A stretch of DNA of 29,144 bases from Solirubrobacter ginsenosidimutans (GTDB lineage Bacteria; Actinomycetota; Thermoleophilia; Solirubrobacterales; Solirubrobacteraceae). The first letter of the stretch is position 1; each line of letters opens with the position of its first letter. Made by a program: the position numbers and the translations under genes. Positions 12,602 to 20,555 of this stretch are shown here, in pieces. The stretch is taken from assembly GCF_027587205.1 (NCBI RefSeq), contig NZ_JAPDOD010000083.1, positions 1-29,144 on the forward strand, in the 5' to 3' direction. Below the pieces are notes generated by a model. It searched no databases. It was not told where the DNA came from and saw nothing but the letters and a program-made list of their open reading frames with translations.

Positions 12602-13957
12602 ATGGCCCGTCCCACCACCGTCTTCGTCTGTTCCGCGTGCGCCGCCGAAACCCCGCGCTGGATGGGCCAATGCCCCGGCTGCGGGGAGTGGAACACGCTC
12701 AACGAGGAGACCCGCGCGAAGTCACCGGCCGGCAAGGCCGGCGCGCCCACGCCCCGCGCCGCGTCCAAGCCGCTTCGCCTCGCCGACGTCCAGGCGCAGC
12801 GCTACGAGCGGCTGCAGACCGGGATCGGCGAGCTGGACCGGATCCTCGGCGGCGGCCTCGTGCCCGGCTCGCTCGTGCTGATCGGCGGGTCGCCCGGCAT
12901 CGGCAAGTCGACGCTCACCTCGATGGCGCTCGGCAACCTCGAGGGCGCCGGTCGCCGGACGCTCTACGTCTCCGGGGAGGAGTCGGCGGCGCAGATCCGG
13001 CTGCGGGCCGAGCGGCTCCCGGGGGCGGCGCTGCAGGTGCCGGTGCTGGCCGAGACCGACCTCGACACGGTGCTGGCCACGATGGAGGCCGAGCGGCCCG
13101 AGGTGTGCGTGATCGACTCGGTGCAGACGCTGCACGCGGCCGACCTCACCGGGGCGTCGGGCAGCGTCGGCCAGGTGCGCGAGGTCGCGGACCGGATCAC
13201 GCGGCTGGCCAAGGCGCGGGGGATCGCGGTGCTGCTCGTGGGTCACGTGACCAAGGAGGGCGCGCTGGCCGGCCCGCGGGTGCTCGAGCACCTCGTCGAC
13301 TGCGTGCTGCAGTTCGAGGGCGAGCGCGAGCGGACGTACCGGACGCTGCGGGCCTTGAAGAACCGGTTCGGCTCGACCAACGACGTCGGCGTGTTCGAGA
13401 TGAAGTCCGGCGGCCTGGTGGAGGTCCAGGACGCGAGCGCTCGCTTCGTCAGCGAGGCCACGCGGGCGCCGGGGAGCGTCGTGCTGGCCGCGATGGAGGG
13501 CTCGCGCCCGCTGCTGGTCGAGGTCCAGGCGCTCGTGTCGCCGAGTGAGCTGGTCCCGCCGCGGCGGGTGTGCAACGGGATCGACCGCAATCGCCTGGCG
13601 CTGGTGCTCGCCGTCCTCGCCCGCCACGCCGGAATCGGTGCGGGATCCGCCGATGTCTTCGTCAACGTCGCGGGCGGGGTGCGGGTGGACGAGCCGGGGG
13701 CCGACCTCGCGGTCGCGCTGGCCGTCGCGAGTGCCGTGCGCGGGATCACGGTCGGCTCAGAGCAGACGCCGCTGGCGTGCTTCGGGGAGGTCGGGCTGAC
13801 CGGAGAGCTGCGGTCGGTGGGTCATCCCGACCGGCGCTTGGCCGAAGCGAAGAAGTTCGGACTCGGACCTGTTGTCCAGCCCGGTCCAGAAACCCCGACA
13901 TTGCGGGCCGCCGTGCGGGCCGCGTTGGGTGCACCGGCTTCCCGCGTAGCAGCCTGA
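12602..13957 (+). CDS. radA: DNA repair protein RadA
   Basis: A 451-residue RadA/Sms. Order: four-Cys zinc finger (C10, C13, C24, C27; CSAC...CPGC); RecA-like ATPase with Walker A GGSPGIGKST (95-104); the RadA signature KNRFG (253-257); and a Lon-protease-like C-terminal domain (about 300-445, DVFVNVAGGVRVDEPGADLAVALAVASA). RadA is a DnaB-like branch-migration helicase in recombinational repair, acting on D-loops with RecA. ATG 12602 is chosen since MARPTTVFVCSAC is the usual RadA beginning; the frame open to 12569 adds residues not seen in the family. disA follows, and in Bacillus RadA restrains DisA activity. No Shine-Dalgarno is present. Confidence 0.97.
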   Translation: MARPTTVFVCSACAAETPRWMGQCPGCGEWNTLNEETRAKSPAGKAGAPTPRAASKPLRLADVQAQRYERLQTGIGELDRILGGGLVPGSLVLIGGSPGIGKSTLTSMALGNLEGAGRRTLYVSGEESAAQIRLRAERLPGAALQVPVLAETDLDTVLATMEAERPEVCVIDSVQTLHAADLTGASGSVGQVREVADRITRLAKARGIAVLLVGHVTKEGALAGPRVLEHLVDCVLQFEGERERTYRTLRALKNRFGSTNDVGVFEMKSGGLVEVQDASARFVSEATRAPGSVVLAAMEGSRPLLVEVQALVSPSELVPPRRVCNGIDRNRLALVLAVLARHAGIGAGSADVFVNVAGGVRVDEPGADLAVALAVASAVRGITVGSEQTPLACFGEVGLTGELRSVGHPDRRLAEAKKFGLGPVVQPGPETPTLRAAVRAALGAPASRVAA

Positions 13958-14027
13958 TCGCGTTTCGTCAAGGCGTGGTTTTGGCTCTATACCAGGGAAA
14001 ACCTGGGCTAAATGCCGCTTAAGCAAC

Positions 14028-14036
14028 TGCTAGAAT
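14028..14036 (+). promoter_or_regulatory. Extended -10 promoter of disA
   Basis: TGC TAGAAT (14028-14036) is an extended -10 with five of six consensus bases. It ends 6 nt before GTG 14043 and 9 nt before ATG 14046, so the disA mRNA is predicted to be leaderless or nearly so. No convincing -35 is visible, as is usual with extended -10 promoters. Confidence 0.55.
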
Positions 14037-14042
14037 CAACAC

Positions 14043-15158
14043 GTGATGCAGCCGCGATCAGGGGAAGAGCTCAATGAGCTCGAAGCGCGGCAGGAGCCCC
14101 GGTTGGTGAAGGCATTGGAGATGGTCGCCCCCGGTACCGCGGTGCGCGAGGGGATCGACAACATCGTCCACGCCCGCACCGGCGGCCTGATCGTCATCGG
14201 TGACACGGACGAGCTGGCGTTCCTCTTCTCCGGCGGCATCCGGCTGGACATCGACTACACCCCAGCACTGGTCTATCAGCTCGCGAAGATGGACGGCGCG
14301 ATCGCGCTGAACGCCAACGCGACGAAGATCGCGTGGTGCAACGTCCAACTGATGCCTGACCCGACGATTCTCACGTCGGAGACCGGCACGCGCCACCGCA
14401 CCGCCGAGCGCATCTCCAAGCAGACCGACGCGCTGGTGATCGCGGTTTCGCAGCGCCGCGACGTCGTCTCGCTCTATGTCGACGGCGCGAAGTACATCCT
14501 CGAGGAGATCCCGGCGGTGCTCGCCAAGGCCAACCAGGCCCTCGCGACGCTGGACAAGTACCGCACCCGCCTGGACCAGGTCTCCACCCGCCTGACCGCG
14601 CTCGAGTTCGAGGGCGGCGTCACGCTCCACGACGTGCTGACGGTGCTCCAGCGCGCGGAGCTGGTGACCCGCATGGCCGTGGAGATCGAGCGCTACATCG
14701 TCGAGCTCGGCACCGAAGGCCGGCTGATCGAGATGCAGCTCGAGGAGACGATGGTGGGCGTCGCGGGCGACAAGGCCGCGCTGCTGCACGACTACATCGC
14801 CGATCCGGTCGACGACGCGTTCGCCGTCGCGCTGGACGGCATCTCAAGACTTCCCCACCAGGACCTGTTGGACTTCGGCCGTCTCGCCGAGTTGCTCGGC
14901 TACGACCGCAAGGTCAACACCCTGGACTATCCCGTCTCGCCCCGCGGCTACCGCATCCTGGGCCGCATCCCCCGGCTTCCCAAGCTGGTGGTGCAGAACA
15001 TCGTGCGCGAGTTCCGCGGGTTGGACGAGATCCTCGCCGCGACGGACCCCGAGCTGGAATCGGTCGAGGGTGTGGGAGAGATCCGGGCGAAGGACATCCG
15101 CGAGGGTCTTCGCCGTCTACAGGAGATCAATCTCGTGGACCGGTACCTGCAAACTTGA
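14043..15158 (+). CDS. disA: Diadenylate cyclase / DNA integrity scanning protein DisA
   Basis: A full-length (371 residues) DisA. The N-terminal DAC domain carries DGA (84-86, KMDGAIAL) and RHR (117-119, GTRHRTAERIS), the motifs that bind ATP and catalyse condensation of two ATP into c-di-AMP. A helical linker follows (about 150-280), then a C-terminal HhH DNA-binding region (LESVEGVGEIRAKDIREGL, about 340-360) that recognises branched DNA. DisA stops c-di-AMP synthesis on recombination intermediates. The start is GTG 14043 or ATG 14046; both fit the extended -10 just upstream. It sits between radA and carD, a synteny known from many Gram-positive genomes. Confidence 0.97.
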   Translation: MMQPRSGEELNELEARQEPRLVKALEMVAPGTAVREGIDNIVHARTGGLIVIGDTDELAFLFSGGIRLDIDYTPALVYQLAKMDGAIALNANATKIAWCNVQLMPDPTILTSETGTRHRTAERISKQTDALVIAVSQRRDVVSLYVDGAKYILEEIPAVLAKANQALATLDKYRTRLDQVSTRLTALEFEGGVTLHDVLTVLQRAELVTRMAVEIERYIVELGTEGRLIEMQLEETMVGVAGDKAALLHDYIADPVDDAFAVALDGISRLPHQDLLDFGRLAELLGYDRKVNTLDYPVSPRGYRILGRIPRLPKLVVQNIVREFRGLDEILAATDPELESVEGVGEIRAKDIREGLRRLQEINLVDRYLQT

Positions 15159-15186
15159 ACCACGTAGCACGGCCCGTAAACGGGTC

Positions 15187-15783
15187 ATGACGAAGGAGGA
15201 CACGATTCCCGAGACAGCCCTGGAGATCGAAGATCTCGAGATCGAGCGCGAAATCGTCAATATCGATTTCGAGATCGGCGACAACGTGGTCTACCCCCAT
15301 CATGGGGCCGGCCAGGTGGTCAAGAAGGAAGAGAAGAACATCCTCGGCGAGGTACGCGAGTACCTCACGATCAAGATCCTCCACAACGACATGACCGTCA
15401 TGGTCCCGTGCCAGAACGCCGGCAAGGCCGGCCTGCGTCGCGTGATCGACGAGGACACCGTCAAGAAGGTCCTGGCCGTTCTTGCCGACGACGTGTCTGA
15501 AATGCCGAAGAACTGGAACCGGCGCTTCAAGCACAACCGGGACAAGATCAAGACCGGCGACATCTATGAACTCGCCGAGGTCGTCCGTAATCTCGCCGTG
15601 CGCGAGCAGGACAAGGGCCTCTCGACGGGCGAGAAGCAGATGTACACGCGGGCCAAGAAGATCCTGGCCTCGGAGATGATGTACGCCCTCGAGAAGTCAG
15701 AGGAAGAGGCCGAGGCCTACCTCGACGAGATCCTCCTGCGCACCGCTGAGCAGCTCGCGGCCGCGGGTACGACGCTCGACTAA
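15187..15783 (+). CDS. carD: CarD family RNA polymerase-binding regulator, extended acidic N-terminus
   Basis: A 198-residue CarD. The RNA-polymerase-interaction domain is evident from about residue 29 (IGDNVVYPHHGAGQVV..., YLTIKILHNDMTVMVPCQNA), followed by the helical DNA-binding domain with NWNRRFKHN, the region holding the conserved Trp that wedges the promoter bubble, and LSTGEKQMYTRAKKIL. CarD stabilises the open complex at rRNA and other promoters. Compared with mycobacterial CarD, which begins directly with FKVGDTVVYPHHG, it has about 28 extra acidic residues (ETALEIEDLEIEREIVNIDFE). Start ATG 15187 is 29 nt after the disA stop; no SD precedes it, but a strong AAGGAGG lies inside the frame at 15193-15199, so the true start is not certain. 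Confidence 0.93.
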   Translation: MTKEDTIPETALEIEDLEIEREIVNIDFEIGDNVVYPHHGAGQVVKKEEKNILGEVREYLTIKILHNDMTVMVPCQNAGKAGLRRVIDEDTVKKVLAVLADDVSEMPKNWNRRFKHNRDKIKTGDIYELAEVVRNLAVREQDKGLSTGEKQMYTRAKKILASEMMYALEKSEEEAEAYLDEILLRTAEQLAAAGTTLD

Positions 15784-15791
15784 CGCATTCC

Positions 15792-15827
15792 GGCCCCGAT
15801 TCACTCGCCTTACGGTGTGTCGGGGCC
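15792..15827 (+). promoter_or_regulatory. Hairpin enclosing the ispD start codon
   Basis: GGCCCCGA (15792-15799) pairs perfectly with TCGGGGCC (15820-15827), leaving a 20-nt loop that contains the ispD GTG (15817-15819). It begins 9 nt after the carD stop. It could act as a weak terminator or modulate ispD translation. Confidence 0.4.
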
Positions 15828-16467
15828 CGTTGGACTCCTCGTCGCCGCCGGCAGCGGCTCGCGGCTCGGCGCATCGATCCCGAAGGCCTTCGTAGAGGTC
15901 GCGGGCCGCCCGATGCTCGAGTGGTCGCTCGAAGCGCTGCGGGCGGCGGGGATCGGCGACATCGTGGTCGCGCTGCCTGACGGCGCGGTCGCGCCCGCGG
16001 GCGTGATCGGCGTGCGCGGCGGCGCGACGCGCAGCGAGTCCGTGGGCGCCGCCTTGGCGGCGGCTCCCGGCTCGGGCCCGATCGTGGTCCACGACGCGGC
16101 CCGGCCGCTGGTCCCGCCGTCGCTGTTCGCGGACGTGCTGGCCGCGCTGGAGCACGCGGACTGCGCGATCGCCGCCGCGCGGGTCACCGACACGGTCAAG
16201 GAGGCGGACCCCGACGGCGCCGTCGTCGCCACGCTCGACCGTTCGAAGCTGTGGGCGGTCCAGACGCCCCAGGCCTTCCGCCGCGAGGCGTTGCAGGCGG
16301 CCCTGTCCGTCGACGCCGCGATCCTCGCCCGCGCCACCGACGACGCCTGGCTCGTCGAGCGCGCCGGAGGCACCGTGCGGGTCGTCGAGTCATCGCCCGC
16401 GAACTTCAAGATCACGACGCCGCACGACCTGCAGGTGGCCGAGCTGCTCCTGCGCCAGCGCGGCTGA
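15817..16467 (+). CDS. ispD: 2-C-methyl-D-erythritol 4-phosphate cytidylyltransferase IspD
   Basis: A 216-residue cytidylyltransferase that joins CTP and MEP to CDP-ME in the MEP isoprenoid pathway. The nucleotide-binding start GLLVAAGSGSRLGASIPKAF matches LxAAGxGxRxGxxxPKQ, with Ala for Gln after PK. Later blocks GGATRSESV, VVHDAARPLV, VTDTVKEAD, LWAVQTPQAFR and NFKITTPHDL are all family signatures. Start GTG 15817 is the only one that precedes the nucleotide-binding loop at the usual distance; it lies 33 nt after carD and inside a hairpin loop, without a clear Shine-Dalgarno. It heads an operon running through ispF and probably through the VWA gene. Confidence 0.96.
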   Translation: MSGPVGLLVAAGSGSRLGASIPKAFVEVAGRPMLEWSLEALRAAGIGDIVVALPDGAVAPAGVIGVRGGATRSESVGAALAAAPGSGPIVVHDAARPLVPPSLFADVLAALEHADCAIAAARVTDTVKEADPDGAVVATLDRSKLWAVQTPQAFRREALQAALSVDAAILARATDDAWLVERAGGTVRVVESSPANFKITTPHDLQVAELLLRQRG

Positions 16468-16471
16468 AGCG

Positions 16472-16496
16472 GCGCGTGCGATCCTGACGCACGCGC
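16472..16496 (+). promoter_or_regulatory. Perfect 9-bp hairpin abutting the PHP gene start
   Basis: GCGCGTGCG (16472-16480), loop ATCCTGA (16481-16487), CGCACGCGC (16488-16496), directly followed by ATG 16497. It fills nearly the whole 29-nt ispD-PHP gap and leaves no room for a Shine-Dalgarno. Confidence 0.5.
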
Positions 16497-17327
16497 ATGT
16501 TGACTGACTATCACGTTCATCTCCGCCCAGATGACCCCGGCACCTTCGCCGCCAACTACTTCACGCCGGGCAATGCCGAGCGCTACCGCGAGACCGCTGC
16601 CGAGCGGGGAGTAGAGGAGCTCGGCGTCTCCGAGCACATCCACCGCTTCACGGCGGCCCTCGACGTCTGGCAGCACCCGTTCTGGCGCCAGAGCGCCATC
16701 GACGACCTCGATCGTTACGTCGGGTTCGTCCGCGAGGAGACCGACCTCCGGCTCGGCATCGAAGCGGACTACATCCGCGGCACCGAGGACCGGATGGGGA
16801 ACCTGCTCGAGCGCTACGAGTGGGACTACATCCTCGGCTCGGTGCACTTCCTCGGCGAGTACGCCGTCGACTTCGACGACGAGACCGACATCTGGCGCCA
16901 CGAGTCCACCGCCGAGCGGATCTGGCAGCGCTACTTCGACGCGCTCGCCGAGTCCGCGCTGACCGGTCTCTTCGACGTCATCACCCACCCGGATCTCGTC
17001 AAGATCTGGGGCTCCGCCCGGCCGGCTCCATCGAAGGACCCGCGGTTCTACTACGAGCCGGCGATCGAGGCGATGCTCGACGCGAACGTCGCGATGGAGC
17101 TCTCCACCGCCGGGTTGCGCAAGCCGGTGGGCGAGATCTACCCGGCGCGGGGGATGCTCGAGATGGCGGTCGACGCGGGCATCCCGATCGCGCTGTCGTC
17201 GGACGCGCACCGGCCTGAGCACCTGGCGTTCGGGTACGAGGAAGCCGTGAAGCTGCTGTCGGAGTGCGGTGTGACCGAGATCGCGGTGTTCGAGAAGCGC
17301 GTGCGGCGGATGGAGCCGCTGGGGTGA
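16497..17327 (+). CDS. PHP-domain phosphoesterase, histidinol-phosphatase-like
   Basis: A 276-residue PHP-family hydrolase. Metal ligands are visible in order: DYHVHL (H6, H8), SEHIHRF (E46, H47, H49), GIEADYI, GSVHFL, THPDLVKI and SSDAHRPEH. This set and the length match HisK/HisJ histidinol-phosphate phosphatases, which complete histidine synthesis by dephosphorylating histidinol phosphate. No other his gene is nearby; the gene lies between ispD and ispF, whose stop/start it shares as GTGA, so it may instead hydrolyse another phosphate ester. The start ATG 16497 places the first metal motif at residue 4, as in the family, but has no Shine-Dalgarno and is abutted by a hairpin. Family certain, substrate moderate. 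Confidence 0.88.
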   Translation: MLTDYHVHLRPDDPGTFAANYFTPGNAERYRETAAERGVEELGVSEHIHRFTAALDVWQHPFWRQSAIDDLDRYVGFVREETDLRLGIEADYIRGTEDRMGNLLERYEWDYILGSVHFLGEYAVDFDDETDIWRHESTAERIWQRYFDALAESALTGLFDVITHPDLVKIWGSARPAPSKDPRFYYEPAIEAMLDANVAMELSTAGLRKPVGEIYPARGMLEMAVDAGIPIALSSDAHRPEHLAFGYEEAVKLLSECGVTEIAVFEKRVRRMEPLG

Positions 17328-17794
17328 GGACCGGGCTGGGGATCGACTCGCATCGGTTCGCGGCCGGGCGCCCGCTGATCCTTGGAGGCGTCGAGATCCC
17401 GCACGACCGCGGGCTCGACGGCCACTCCGACGCCGACGTGCTCGCCCACGCGATCACCGACGCGATCCTCGGCGCGGCCTCGATGGGGGACATCGGCACC
17501 CACTTCCCCGACACCGACGAGCAGTGGCGGGGCGCGGATTCGATCGCACTGCTGCGGGAGATCGTGCGCCGCGTCGCGGCCGAGGGCTGGCGGGTCGAGC
17601 ACGTCGACGCGACCGTGATGCTCGAGCGCCCGAAGCTCGCCCCACACCGGGTCACGATGATGGAGCGGTTGTCCGCGGCCGTCGGCGGCTCGGTGCACGT
17701 GAAGGCGACGACCGGCGAGAAGATGGGCTTCGTCGGCCGCGAGGAGGGCGTGGCCGCGCTGGCCGTGGCGACGCTGGAGCGCGCCGGCGCCTAG
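17324..17794 (+). CDS. ispF: 2-C-methyl-D-erythritol 2,4-cyclodiphosphate synthase IspF
   Basis: A 156-residue trimeric enzyme converting CDP-ME 2-phosphate to MEcPP with release of CMP. GLGIDSHRF supplies zinc ligands D8 and H10, and GLDGHSDADVLAHAITDAILGA the third His; GDIGTHFPDTD, RPKLAPHR and VKATTGEKMGFVGREEG are the further signatures. Start GTG 17324 overlaps the PHP stop (GTGA), giving a family-typical N-terminus; the longer frame from 17264 runs back into the PHP gene and is rejected. The SWIM gene follows 3 nt after the stop, so the isp operon runs on into the AAA+/VWA module. Confidence 0.97.
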   Translation: MRTGLGIDSHRFAAGRPLILGGVEIPHDRGLDGHSDADVLAHAITDAILGAASMGDIGTHFPDTDEQWRGADSIALLREIVRRVAAEGWRVEHVDATVMLERPKLAPHRVTMMERLSAAVGGSVHVKATTGEKMGFVGREEGVAALAVATLERAGA

Positions 17795-17797
17795 CTC

Positions 17798-19096
17798 GTG
17801 GTGTGGTCGGCGGAGACGGTCGAGGGGCTCGCGCCGGACGGGGCGTCCGTCACCGCCGCGCGCAAGCTCGCCCGGCCCGGCCCGTGGTCGGAGGTCGGGT
17901 TCGACGAGCGGGCGGTCTGGGGGCTGTGCAAGGGCTCCGGCTCGCGGCCCTACCAGGCGCAAGTCGATCTCTCCGGTCCGGCGTTCAAGTGCTCCTGCCC
18001 GTCGCGGAAGTTCCCCTGCAAGCACGCGCTGGCGCTGCTGCTGCTGTGGGTGGGCGGGGACGCGGCGGCGGGGCCGGAGCCTCCGTGGGTGGCCGAGTGG
18101 CTCGCGTCCCGCGAGGAACGGGTCGAGCGCGCGGCGTCACGGCCCGCTCCGGGAGAGCCGCCGCGCGACCCGGAGGCGGCCGCTCGGCGGGCGCTTGAGC
18201 GCGAGGCGCGGGTGGCGGCCGGGGTCGAGGATCTCCAGCGCTGGCTGCGCGACGCCGTCCGCGGCGGGCTCGGCGCTGGGCGGCTGCGCGCGTGGGACGA
18301 GTGGGACGCGTTCGCCGCTCGGCTGGTCGACGCGCAGGCGCCCGGCGCGGCCTCCCGGCTCCGGTCGCTGGGCGGGGTCGCGGCGGGGCGGCCGGACGGC
18401 TGGCCGGAGCGCCTGCTGAGCGGACTGGGGCTGCTGCACCTGCTGTGTGAGGCGTTCGCCCGGGCCGACGGACCGGTGCGGGAGGACGTGCGGGCGTTGC
18501 TGGGCTGGAACGTCGGCCGCGAAGAGGTCCTCGCCGGCCCGCGGGTCTCCGACCGGTGGGTGGTGCTCGCGCGCGTGGTGATCGAACAGGAGCGGCTGCG
18601 GGTCCAGCGCACGTGGCTGTGGGGCCTGTCGACCGGCCGGCCTGCGCTGCTGCTGGATTTCGCGCCGCCGGGCGCGCCGCTTGAGCCACGGCCGGCGCCG
18701 GGGATGGCGTTCGAGGCGGCGCTGGCGTTTCACCCGAGCGCGACGCCGCTGCGGGCGCTGCTGGACTCGCCGGGCGAGGTCTCTGGCGCGCCGGGGACGT
18801 TCGGCTCGGGCGGGGCGGGTGAGGCGCTGCGCTCCGTGGCTTCTGCGGTCGCGTTGAACCCCTGGCTCGAGGAATGGCCGGTCGTGCTGGCGTCCGCCGT
18901 GATCGACGGGCGCGAGGGCGGCGCGTGGACCGCCGCGGCGGAGGACGGCGCGCTGCCCCTGGGCGGCTCGAGCGCCTCACGGTGGCGGTTGCTGGCGATG
19001 TCCGGCGGGCGCCCGGTGTCGCTGTTCGGCCTCTGGGACGGCGCCGCCTTGACGCCGTTGGCGGCGGGCGACGGCGTGCGGACGGTGGCGCTGTGA
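17798..19096 (+). CDS. SWIM zinc-finger protein (YehQ-like)
   Basis: A 432-residue protein with a SWIM zinc finger near its start: C65-x-C67-x6-C74-x-H76 in FKCSCPSRKFPCKH. SWIM fingers bind DNA or protein. Upstream, KGSGSRPYQAQVDL fits the beta-hairpin preceding such fingers. The rest (about 100-430) is Trp/Arg/Ala-rich and without a motif I recognise; it resembles the long tail of SWIM proteins encoded beside MoxR-type AAA+ and VWA genes, such as YehQ in E. coli. Start GTG 17798, or GTG 17801 directly after, lies 3 nt beyond the ispF stop. It is followed by an 82-nt gap with a structured hairpin before the DUF5691-like gene. Likely role: substrate- or nucleic-acid-recognition subunit (inference). 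Confidence 0.82.
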   Translation: MVWSAETVEGLAPDGASVTAARKLARPGPWSEVGFDERAVWGLCKGSGSRPYQAQVDLSGPAFKCSCPSRKFPCKHALALLLLWVGGDAAAGPEPPWVAEWLASREERVERAASRPAPGEPPRDPEAAARRALEREARVAAGVEDLQRWLRDAVRGGLGAGRLRAWDEWDAFAARLVDAQAPGAASRLRSLGGVAAGRPDGWPERLLSGLGLLHLLCEAFARADGPVREDVRALLGWNVGREEVLAGPRVSDRWVVLARVVIEQERLRVQRTWLWGLSTGRPALLLDFAPPGAPLEPRPAPGMAFEAALAFHPSATPLRALLDSPGEVSGAPGTFGSGGAGEALRSVASAVALNPWLEEWPVVLASAVIDGREGGAWTAAAEDGALPLGGSSASRWRLLAMSGGRPVSLFGLWDGAALTPLAAGDGVRTVAL

Positions 19097-19110
19097 GGAC
19101 GTCGCGGGGA

Positions 19111-19159
19111 GGGGTGCCCCGAGAAACCCTCGCCGGGCGAAACCGAGCCGGGGCACCCC
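19111..19159 (+). promoter_or_regulatory. Structured hairpin in the operon, before the DUF5691-like gene
   Basis: GGGGTGCCCCG (19111-19121) pairs perfectly with CGGGGCACCCC (19149-19159). The 27-nt interior contains TCGCC-G-GGCGA (19130-19140), a second small stem, flanked on both sides by GAAACC. No T-tract follows, so termination is not implied. It ends 19 nt before ATG 19179 and may control translation or mRNA processing. Confidence 0.5.
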
Positions 19160-19178
19160 CCGCGCGGTGCGTGGTGCG

Positions 19179-20555
19179 ATGAGCGGGTGGGACGAGCTCG
19201 TGGCCGCGGCGCTGATCGGCACCGATCGGCGGCCGGTCGAGGCGGGCGTGCCTGAGGGGTCGCCCGACGGGTTGGAGGTCGCGTTGCGCGAGCGCGGGGC
19301 CGAGGATCGGCTGCTGGGCGCGGCGGCGGCGTGGACCGTCGCCCGGCGGGCGGGTGCGGTCGCGGGCGAGCGGGTCGAGGTCGACCCGGCCGACGATGAT
19401 CCACGCCCGGTCGCGCCCGGCACTTCGCTGCGCGACCGTCTCGAAGGCGTGCACCCGTCGCTGCTCGGGGAGTGGCTGGCGCTGGCCGCCGAACGCGGGC
19501 TGCGGCCGCCGCCGGAGCTCGTTCCGGCTCTGCTCAACCACGCCGCGCTCAATCCGGCGCTGCACGCCGCCGTTGGGGAGGCCGGCGGCCCGCTGGGTCG
19601 CTGGCTGGCCGAGCGCAACCCGAGCTGGGCGTTCGTCCGCGGCGCCGGAGACGACGTCGACGAGGTCTGGGCGCAGGGCGCGAGTGAGGAGCGACGCGCG
19701 CTGCTGGAACGTCTGCGCCGTGCCGACCCGGCGGTGGGTCGCGACCTCCTCGCGCACACGTTTGCCGAGGAGACCTGGGAGGACCGCGCGGCGTTCGTCG
19801 CCGCACTCGCGCACGGCCTCTCCGACGAGGACGAACCGCTCCTCGAGGCGGCGCTGGACGACCGCCGCAAGCCGGTCCGCGACGCCGCCGCGTTCCTCCT
19901 CGCCGGCCTGCCGCGGTCCCGCTTCGGCGCCCGCATGGCCGCCCGCGCCGCTCCGCTCCTGCACGTCGAGGGAGGTCGCCTGCGCGGCCGCCGGATCGTC
20001 GTCGAACTGCCGTCAGAGCCCGACGCGGCGGCCAAACGCGATGGGGTGCCGTCGGGCGGGCGCCGTTCCGAACGTCTGCACGCCCTCCTCGCGGCGACGC
20101 CGCTGAACACGTGGGAGCTCGAGCTGGCGGAGCTCCCCGTGGGCGACGATCTCGCCGGCGTCGTGCGCGGTGGGTGGGCGGCCGCCGCGGTCGCGCAGCG
20201 CGACGCCGAGTGGGCGCGGGCGCTGTGGGCCGTGCATCCCGACCCGGCGCTGCTCGTCGCCCTCCCGCGGGACGAGGGCGAGGCGCTCGCGGCCAGGGCC
20301 GATCAGCCCGACGTGGCCGCCACGGCGCTCACCGGGCAATGGGGCGCGACGCTCTCCAAGGCGGTCATCGACGCGATCCACCAGCGGCGCACCGCGGGCG
20401 AGCGGGGGGCGGACGCCGAGTTCGCCGGGTACCGGCTCGATCCGGCCTTCTCCACCGAGGCCGAGGAGCGGCTGCGCGACCTCGGTGGGCGCGACCTGCG
20501 GCGGCTGTGCGACATCCTGACTGCCCGGGCTGCCATGCTGCGCGAGCTGTCGTGA
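19179..20555 (+). CDS. DUF5691-like alpha-helical protein of the MoxR/VWA module
   Basis: A 458-residue, mostly helical protein. The start MSGWDELVAAALIGTDRRP and the position between a SWIM protein and a MoxR ATPase match the family I know as DUF5691; I made no database comparison. Residues about 170-260 (LLERLRRADPAVGRDLL, EEPLLEAALDDRRKPVRDAAAFLLAGLP-like) have the look of HEAT-type repeats, suggesting a protein-binding scaffold. No catalytic motif is seen. ATG 19179 is chosen over GTG 19167 since it gives the family-like N-terminus. No good Shine-Dalgarno; a hairpin lies just upstream. The stop overlaps the AAA+ start (GTGA), so the two are translationally coupled and may be made in fixed ratio. 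Confidence 0.75.
   Translation: MSGWDELVAAALIGTDRRPVEAGVPEGSPDGLEVALRERGAEDRLLGAAAAWTVARRAGAVAGERVEVDPADDDPRPVAPGTSLRDRLEGVHPSLLGEWLALAAERGLRPPPELVPALLNHAALNPALHAAVGEAGGPLGRWLAERNPSWAFVRGAGDDVDEVWAQGASEERRALLERLRRADPAVGRDLLAHTFAEETWEDRAAFVAALAHGLSDEDEPLLEAALDDRRKPVRDAAAFLLAGLPRSRFGARMAARAAPLLHVEGGRLRGRRIVVELPSEPDAAAKRDGVPSGGRRSERLHALLAATPLNTWELELAELPVGDDLAGVVRGGWAAAAVAQRDAEWARALWAVHPDPALLVALPRDEGEALAARADQPDVAATALTGQWGATLSKAVIDAIHQRRTAGERGADAEFAGYRLDPAFSTEAEERLRDLGGRDLRRLCDILTARAAMLRELS

Noticed and set aside
13992..14006. CCAGG...CCTGG hairpin between radA and disA as a terminator
   Set aside because: Only 5 bp and no T-tract; too weak to support a call.
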